DNA from: Nanobdellota archaeon
GTDB taxonomy: Archaea > Nanoarchaeota > Nanoarchaeia > Parvarchaeales > Parvarchaeaceae
Assembly (NCBI GenBank): GCA_021796445.1
Contig: JAKACB010000025.1
Span: 1-9,940 of the forward strand
Length of the DNA stretch: 9,940 nt
Direction of reading: 5' to 3'
Numbering within the stretch: the first letter of the stretch is position 1; every line of letters begins with the position of its first letter. The notes below the pieces were generated by a model. That model saw only the letters and a program-made list of their open reading frames with translations, was not told where the DNA came from and made no database searches. Below, one piece after another: positions 7,005 to 9,940 of the stretch. The translations under genes and the position numbers were made by a program.

Positions 7005-7496
7005 TTAATGCTCTGCATAAAAGCAATATTTTCCCCTAAATTCATTAAATAAGAGGTTCGCTAATATTACTGATTTTTTTCTTTCAGTATCAAGTTCAAT
7101 TTCATCTTTGCAAGGTCTCTGCGGTCTTAAATACGAGTAAGTCAGCTCTTCTAATACCCACATATTTTCATTATTTGTTTCATTGAATCTATCTAAAACA
7201 ACGTAAAATCTTTTTAATGATTCCTTTAAATAGAATTGGAGGTATTCTTTTTGTTTAGTGTATAAGTTTTTTATCGAATGCGAATAATCCCTTAAGTTAT
7301 ATTGCTTTTTTAGAACTCCAATCCAAGGGTAAGGCAGACCAGTGCCATTAACGTGACCAGCACATGAAGAATAAGTAGGAACACCAAATAAGTTTATAGC
7401 CTTTACTAGCGGTATTATATCTTTGTCTATCTCTTCCTCTGAATTTTTTATTAATATGTCCTCCAGCGTTTTAGGAGGCCATACGCTAAAATTCAT
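7005..7496 (-). CDS. Protein of unknown function with a TYSSCAGH motif
   Basis: Not recognised as a named family. From the start used here it is 163 aa and soluble. The most striking part is EEIDKDIIPLVKAINLFG (21-38) leading to TYSSCAGH (41-48), then LPYPWIGV (54-61). A helix ending in 'N..G..T.SSC.GH' followed by 'PY..' recurs in assorted small hypothetical and phage proteins, and its first half also recalls the D..I..L...IN...TTSSCSGR block of the tRNA wybutosine enzyme TYW3; here H replaces R and the later TYW3 histidine block is not seen. The rest is helical, with YSYLRPQ (120-126). I chose ATG 7496 because AAAGGA lies 6 bases upstream. In-frame ATG 7511 and TTG 7556 would add 5 and 20 residues. 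It lies 78 bases after the glycosyltransferase gene. Confidence 0.75.
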   Translation of the reverse strand: MNFSVWPPKTLEDILIKNSEEEIDKDIIPLVKAINLFGVPTYSSCAGHVNGTGLPYPWIGVLKKQYNLRDYSHSIKNLYTKQKEYLQFYLKESLKRFYVVLDRFNETNNENMWVLEELTYSYLRPQRPCKDEIELDTERKKSVILANLLFNEFRGKYCFYAEH

Positions 7497-7502
7497 GCAC
7501 AG

Positions 7503-7508
7503 TCCTTT
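7503..7508 (-). promoter_or_regulatory. Ribosome binding site deciding the start at 7496
   Basis: Read on the minus strand, AAAGGA is followed by six bases and then ATG at 7496. Neither the ATG at 7511 nor the TTG at 7556 has a comparable site, so the shorter protein is preferred. An AT-rich AATATAAATA (7511-7520) just upstream is a possible promoter element, a little close for the usual spacing. Confidence 0.5.
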
Positions 7509-7574
7509 CATATTTATATTTGATTGGGTATTACTCTTAAAATTTACTATTTTCAAGCATTGTATGAATATTTG

Positions 7575-8816
7575 TTAACGTGTCAGCCAGTTATCATGCT
7601 TATTCAAGCTGAATATAGCATAGATTGCTGTAAGGAACATTATAAGAAGCATTATAGATCCGTAGGATAAAATCCTTATTTTATCCTTCTTCATTGTCCT
7701 TACTATAAGGTATATCATTATAACTGCAGAAATGATTGATATTATCTTTAAGCTGTTATAAATTACAGAAAAGGACTGTAAAACCCTAGGGACAGCGAAA
7801 AGAGATCGCATTAGAATTGTTCCTCCATCCAGTATTCCTCTTTCGAAGATTATCCTTGCAAGCAATCCTCCCCGCAGTATGAGTTCTACTAAGACGAGGA
7901 AGGGGAGTGTGTAAATATAAAACATGGAAAATGTGTATAAGGGCCCGTTTCTGAATATGCTCTTGTCCTTAAAACTGTTTATGAAGTTTATGTAACCGGA
8001 TCTTGACCACCTTATCGACTGTTTTACAAGGTTTTTAAAGGAGGACTGGCTTTTTGTCAAAACAACAACATCCTGGGCTATCTTTGTTTTGTATCCTAAA
8101 CCGTTAACATATCTTGTAATAGTTATATCGTCCCCTGTTATCATTTTCTTTCCGAGGAACTTGGAATTCAGAAACTCATCTGACAGTACAAAATCCCTTA
8201 TTACATTGGTTCTATAAACGGCACATTGGCCGTTTATTACCATAACTCTGTTAAAATAGGACATTGCCTTAAAGGATAATTGTCGCAGTCTTTGAAGCAT
8301 CTCCGAAGGGTAATAAATAAATTTATTTTTTTCTTTTATAATCCTTACCTCTGCGCCTACCCCTGCAGTCTTATCATCGAATTTACGGAGTATCTTTTCA
8401 ACCGCTCTCTTTGGTAGTATAGTATCACTGTCTAGGAACATTACATACTCACTTTTTATCAGTCTTATACCAGTTGCAAGAGCACCTTTTTTGCCTAAAT
8501 TCTTTTGGAGGTAAACAAACTTTCCCCCGTTTCTTTCAGTTATCTCTTTATAAGGAGAATAACATCCATTTCCGATAACTATAAACTTAGTTTCCTGTTT
8601 TTTTACTGATTTGATACTTCTTTCAAACAGGTTTTTGTCTTCGTTGTATACAGGGATTATTATCGTAAGTGAGTCTTTTCTATTATTACTGCTTCCGGTT
8701 TTTTCCTTCTTTTTATAAAAATAAAATATTAATAATATGTATAATGAAGAAGAGCCAGAGATAATTATGGATATATAGATATAAGCTAGATATAAGAAAT
8801 GGGAATACTCAACCAT
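7575..8816 (-). CDS. Membrane family 2 glycosyltransferase (hyaluronan/cellulose synthase type)
   Basis: Processive-type GT2 enzyme, 413 aa from the start used here, expected to polymerise or add sugars from nucleotide-sugar donors and pass the glycan across the membrane. In order: one N-terminal helix (8-34), then the cytoplasmic GT-A domain with PVYNED (55-60), the metal-binding LDSDT (128-132), NGQCAVYR (195-202), GDD (228-230) with the catalytic-base aspartate, and QSIRW (266-270), the Q..RW motif of processive synthases. About three to four hydrophobic segments follow (near 297-317, 338-350, 355-373, 383-403), and the protein ends in WLTR, a C-terminal W-x-T-R pattern I recall from hyaluronan-synthase-like enzymes. 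ATG 8816 has GGTGA 5 bases upstream and a TATA-like box at -23 to -31; GTG 8825 would be too close to that box. The polymer made is unknown: exopolysaccharide or surface glycolipid. Confidence 0.9.
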   Translation of the reverse strand: MVEYSHFLYLAYIYISIIISGSSSLYILLIFYFYKKKEKTGSSNNRKDSLTIIIPVYNEDKNLFERSIKSVKKQETKFIVIGNGCYSPYKEITERNGGKFVYLQKNLGKKGALATGIRLIKSEYVMFLDSDTILPKRAVEKILRKFDDKTAGVGAEVRIIKEKNKFIYYPSEMLQRLRQLSFKAMSYFNRVMVINGQCAVYRTNVIRDFVLSDEFLNSKFLGKKMITGDDITITRYVNGLGYKTKIAQDVVVLTKSQSSFKNLVKQSIRWSRSGYINFINSFKDKSIFRNGPLYTFSMFYIYTLPFLVLVELILRGGLLARIIFERGILDGGTILMRSLFAVPRVLQSFSVIYNSLKIISIISAVIMIYLIVRTMKKDKIRILSYGSIMLLIMFLTAIYAIFSLNKHDNWLTR

Positions 8817-8821
8817 ATTAT

Positions 8822-8826
8822 TCACC
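8822..8826 (-). promoter_or_regulatory. Ribosome binding site before the glycosyltransferase
   Basis: On the minus strand, GGTGA is followed by five bases and ATG 8816. The GTG inside this element (8825) is an in-frame possible start, but using it would leave no ribosome site. This favours the shorter reading by three residues. Confidence 0.5.
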
Positions 8827-8838
8827 AGCTTTTCAGCT

Positions 8839-8847
8839 ATTTATACA
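8839..8847 (-). promoter_or_regulatory. TATA-like box of the glycosyltransferase gene
   Basis: On the minus strand this reads TGTATAAAT around 8839-8847, 23-31 bases before ATG 8816. Between it and the start lies AGCT-TTTC-AGCT (8827-8838), a short symmetrical element that could be chance. Confidence 0.5.
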
Positions 8848-8934
8848 TGTTATTGTTTAGTTTAGTATTATAAGAGACTTAAAAGTTTGTTGAGAATTAT
8901 CCTTTAATAATTATAGGTAATAAGGGATAGTAGA

Positions 8935-8944
8935 GTATAAAAAT
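8935..8944 (+). promoter_or_regulatory. TATA-like box of the FKBP operon
   Basis: GTATAAAAAT lies about 58-67 bases before the ATG at 9002, so transcription would begin near 8965 and leave an untranslated leader of about 35 bases. That is unlike the leaderless arrangement of the other genes here. The leader holds a five-codon reading frame at 8965-8982 (MRISH). Confidence 0.4.
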
Positions 8945-9001
8945 AAAGAAAAAGTAAATAAAACATGAGGATATCTCACTAACTTGTAATTGTATAATAA
9001 T

Positions 9002-9529
9002 ATGTCATCCGAATCTACAGTTAAATTGCATATTAACAGAGTATATATCTTTGTAATAGTTGTGGTTGTTGCGGTTTTGATAGCGTCATTTTATTTTTTA
9101 AGCCACAATATCAGTACCGTTTCGGTTAAAAGTGGAGATAATGTAACAGTATTTTATTCACTTTGGCTTTCAAATGGAACACTTATTCAGACCGATTTCA
9201 ATTCAACCCCTTTTAGTTTTATAGCAGGCTCTTCACAGGTAATTAAGGGCTTTAGCAATGCCGTTATAGGCATGAAAGACGGACAAGTAAAAAATGTCAC
9301 TCTGTCGCCAGCCGAAGCATATGGAAATGTTAATGATTCCTTAATCATAACTGTTCCGAAATCAGATTTCGGTAATAGTTCGTTATATGTCGGAGAACAT
9401 GTATCCAATCCCAATGGTGCTACCGGAGTAATCACCGCCTTAAATTCTACTTCGGTTATAGTTAATTTTAATTCGCCCCTTGCAGGTAAAACGCTTATTT
9501 TCGAAATAAAGGTAGTTAAAATTAATTAA
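9002..9529 (+). CDS. Membrane-anchored FKBP-type peptidyl-prolyl isomerase (SlyD-like)
   Basis: Predicted cis-trans prolyl isomerase and folding factor on the outer face of the cytoplasmic membrane. From ATG 9002 it is 175 aa: a short polar N-terminus, one membrane helix (14-33), then a SlyD-type FKBP domain. Matches to the family pattern are SGDNVTVFYSLWLSNGTLI (44-62), SSQVIKGFSNAVIGMKDGQ (77-95), SPAEAYG (102-108), LIITVPKSDF (114-123) and the closing FNSPLAGKTLIFEIKVV (156-172). The region between about 116 and 157 corresponds to the 'insert-in-flap' chaperone domain. The outer part has eight N-x-S/T sequons, suggesting N-glycosylation. A TTG at 8990 is in frame but adds only YNN and has no ribosome site. 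A small membrane protein gene follows after 5 bases. Confidence 0.9.
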   Translation: MSSESTVKLHINRVYIFVIVVVVAVLIASFYFLSHNISTVSVKSGDNVTVFYSLWLSNGTLIQTDFNSTPFSFIAGSSQVIKGFSNAVIGMKDGQVKNVTLSPAEAYGNVNDSLIITVPKSDFGNSSLYVGEHVSNPNGATGVITALNSTSVIVNFNSPLAGKTLIFEIKVVKIN

Positions 9530-9534
9530 ATTCA

Positions 9535-9753
9535 ATGGGATTAAAGATTAGCTCGGTAATTTTAGCGGGTTTGTCGTTGTTTGTTGCAGGCTTAATTCTT
9601 CCGTTTATTGATGTTTTTATAATAAAATACTATGGTAGAGCTGCAGAATCAATTGGAAGTGTTATACTCTTTGTAAGTTTAGGTATATTTGTAGCAGGGT
9701 TTATAATAACTCTTATCGGTTTTCACAAGCAGAATAAGTTGTTAACTCACTAA
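9535..9753 (+). CDS. Small two-helix membrane protein, unknown function
   Basis: A 72-aa hydrophobic protein, not recognised. Two membrane segments are clear, near residues 6-29 (SSVILAGLSLFVAGLILPFIDV) and 41-64 (GSVILFVSLGIFVAGFIITLIGF), joined by a short polar loop (IIKYYGRAAESI). The two segments share a similar 'L.lgLfVAG.I' core (LSLFVAGLI and LGIFVAGFI), so the protein may have arisen from a one-helix duplication. A basic end, HKQNK, suggests a cytoplasmic C-terminus. It begins 5 bases after the FKBP stop, so it is almost certainly on the same transcript. An isolated helper of the isomerase or of the secretion machinery is possible, but nothing in the sequence shows this. Confidence 0.75.
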   Translation: MGLKISSVILAGLSLFVAGLILPFIDVFIIKYYGRAAESIGSVILFVSLGIFVAGFIITLIGFHKQNKLLTH

Positions 9754-9762
9754 ACGCATAGG

Positions 9763-9770
9763 TTTTTATA
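9763..9770 (+). promoter_or_regulatory. TATA-like box before the last gene
   Basis: TTTTTATA lies 23-30 bases before the ATG at 9793, again the leaderless spacing. The T-runs here (9763-9767 and 9775-9780) could also end the upstream FKBP transcript. Confidence 0.5.
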
Positions 9771-9792
9771 GCTGGTTTTTTATATTGTATTC

Positions 9793-9940
9793 ATGGATAA
9801 CCAAGACAGAGCGCAAATTAATTCAATCTCAGATAATAGCGCAAAAAAGCATAAGTTCGTGGCAATAGCTGCTGTGATAGTGCTAGCAGTTTTTTTGATA
9901 TTCATATTTGCATCCTACGAAGGTTATGTGCCTTTTTTGA
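9793..9940 (+). CDS. N-terminus of a membrane-anchored protein (3' end outside window)
   Basis: An open frame of 49 codons begins at ATG 9793 and runs off the right edge. It has a polar, charged N-terminus (MDNQDRAQINSISDNSAKKHK) followed by one hydrophobic stretch (about residues 22-41: FVAIAAVIVLAVFLIFIFAS) and then EGYVPFL. The basic KKHK just before the helix puts the N-terminus in the cytoplasm and the rest outside, the same plan as the FKBP protein upstream. It could be another anchored extracytoplasmic protein, such as a second isomerase, a thioredoxin-like protein or a protease, but the visible part does not say which. A TATA-like box at the right distance supports the start. Confidence 0.65.
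   Translation, partial: MDNQDRAQINSISDNSAKKHKFVAIAAVIVLAVFLIFIFASYEGYVPFL

Noticed and set aside
8827..8838. AGCT-TTTC-AGCT symmetrical element as an operator
   Set aside because: Each half is itself a four-base palindrome and the stem would be short; too likely by chance in the absence of a second copy or regulator.

Overview
The window looks like ordinary chromosomal DNA from an AT-rich archaeon. The archaeal signs are: a GTP-dependent dephospho-CoA kinase of the archaeal DUF359 type; TATA-like boxes about 23-34 bases before several start codons, as expected for leaderless or nearly leaderless transcripts; a short SlyD-like FKBP tethered by an N-terminal membrane helix; and tight packing with overlapping genes. 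The small genes and anchored FKBP would suit a DPANN lineage (Micrarchaeota/Parvarchaeota type), but that placement is a guess. I see no integrase, transposase, CRISPR array, rRNA or tRNA, and no gene-free stretch longer than 300 bases.

Layout. Bases 1-600 hold the C-terminal half of an MFS permease. Its stop overlaps the start of a Sua5-type threonylcarbamoyl-AMP synthase (597-1649), the first enzyme of the tRNA t6A37 pathway. Bases 1652-4883 carry two divergent ABC-2 exporters. Each is an ATPase gene followed by a permease gene that starts 11 bases before the ATPase stop, and the two units share an 86-base promoter region. Bases 5049-5772 hold a very small protein-kinase-like protein and an overlapping one-helix membrane protein.

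The minus strand from 6946 to 5769 encodes a histidine phosphatase followed 2 bases later by dephospho-CoA kinase (last step of CoA synthesis). Next are a protein of unknown function with a TYSSCAGH motif (7005-7496) and a membrane-embedded family 2 glycosyltransferase of the hyaluronan/cellulose synthase type (7575-8816). Divergent from it are the membrane-anchored FKBP isomerase (9002-9529), a two-helix small membrane protein (9535-9753) and the start of another anchored protein that runs off the window (9793 onward).

How they fit together. Most of the content is envelope biology (MFS, two ABC exporters, polysaccharide-type synthase, extracytoplasmic folding factor, small membrane proteins) mixed with housekeeping enzymes (t6A, CoA). 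I found no clear sign of a new defence or mobile system. The points most worth a second look are the SCxGH protein, the minimal kinase with its overlapping membrane partner, the sequon-rich FKBP, and the near-identical 11-base gene overlaps in both exporter units.
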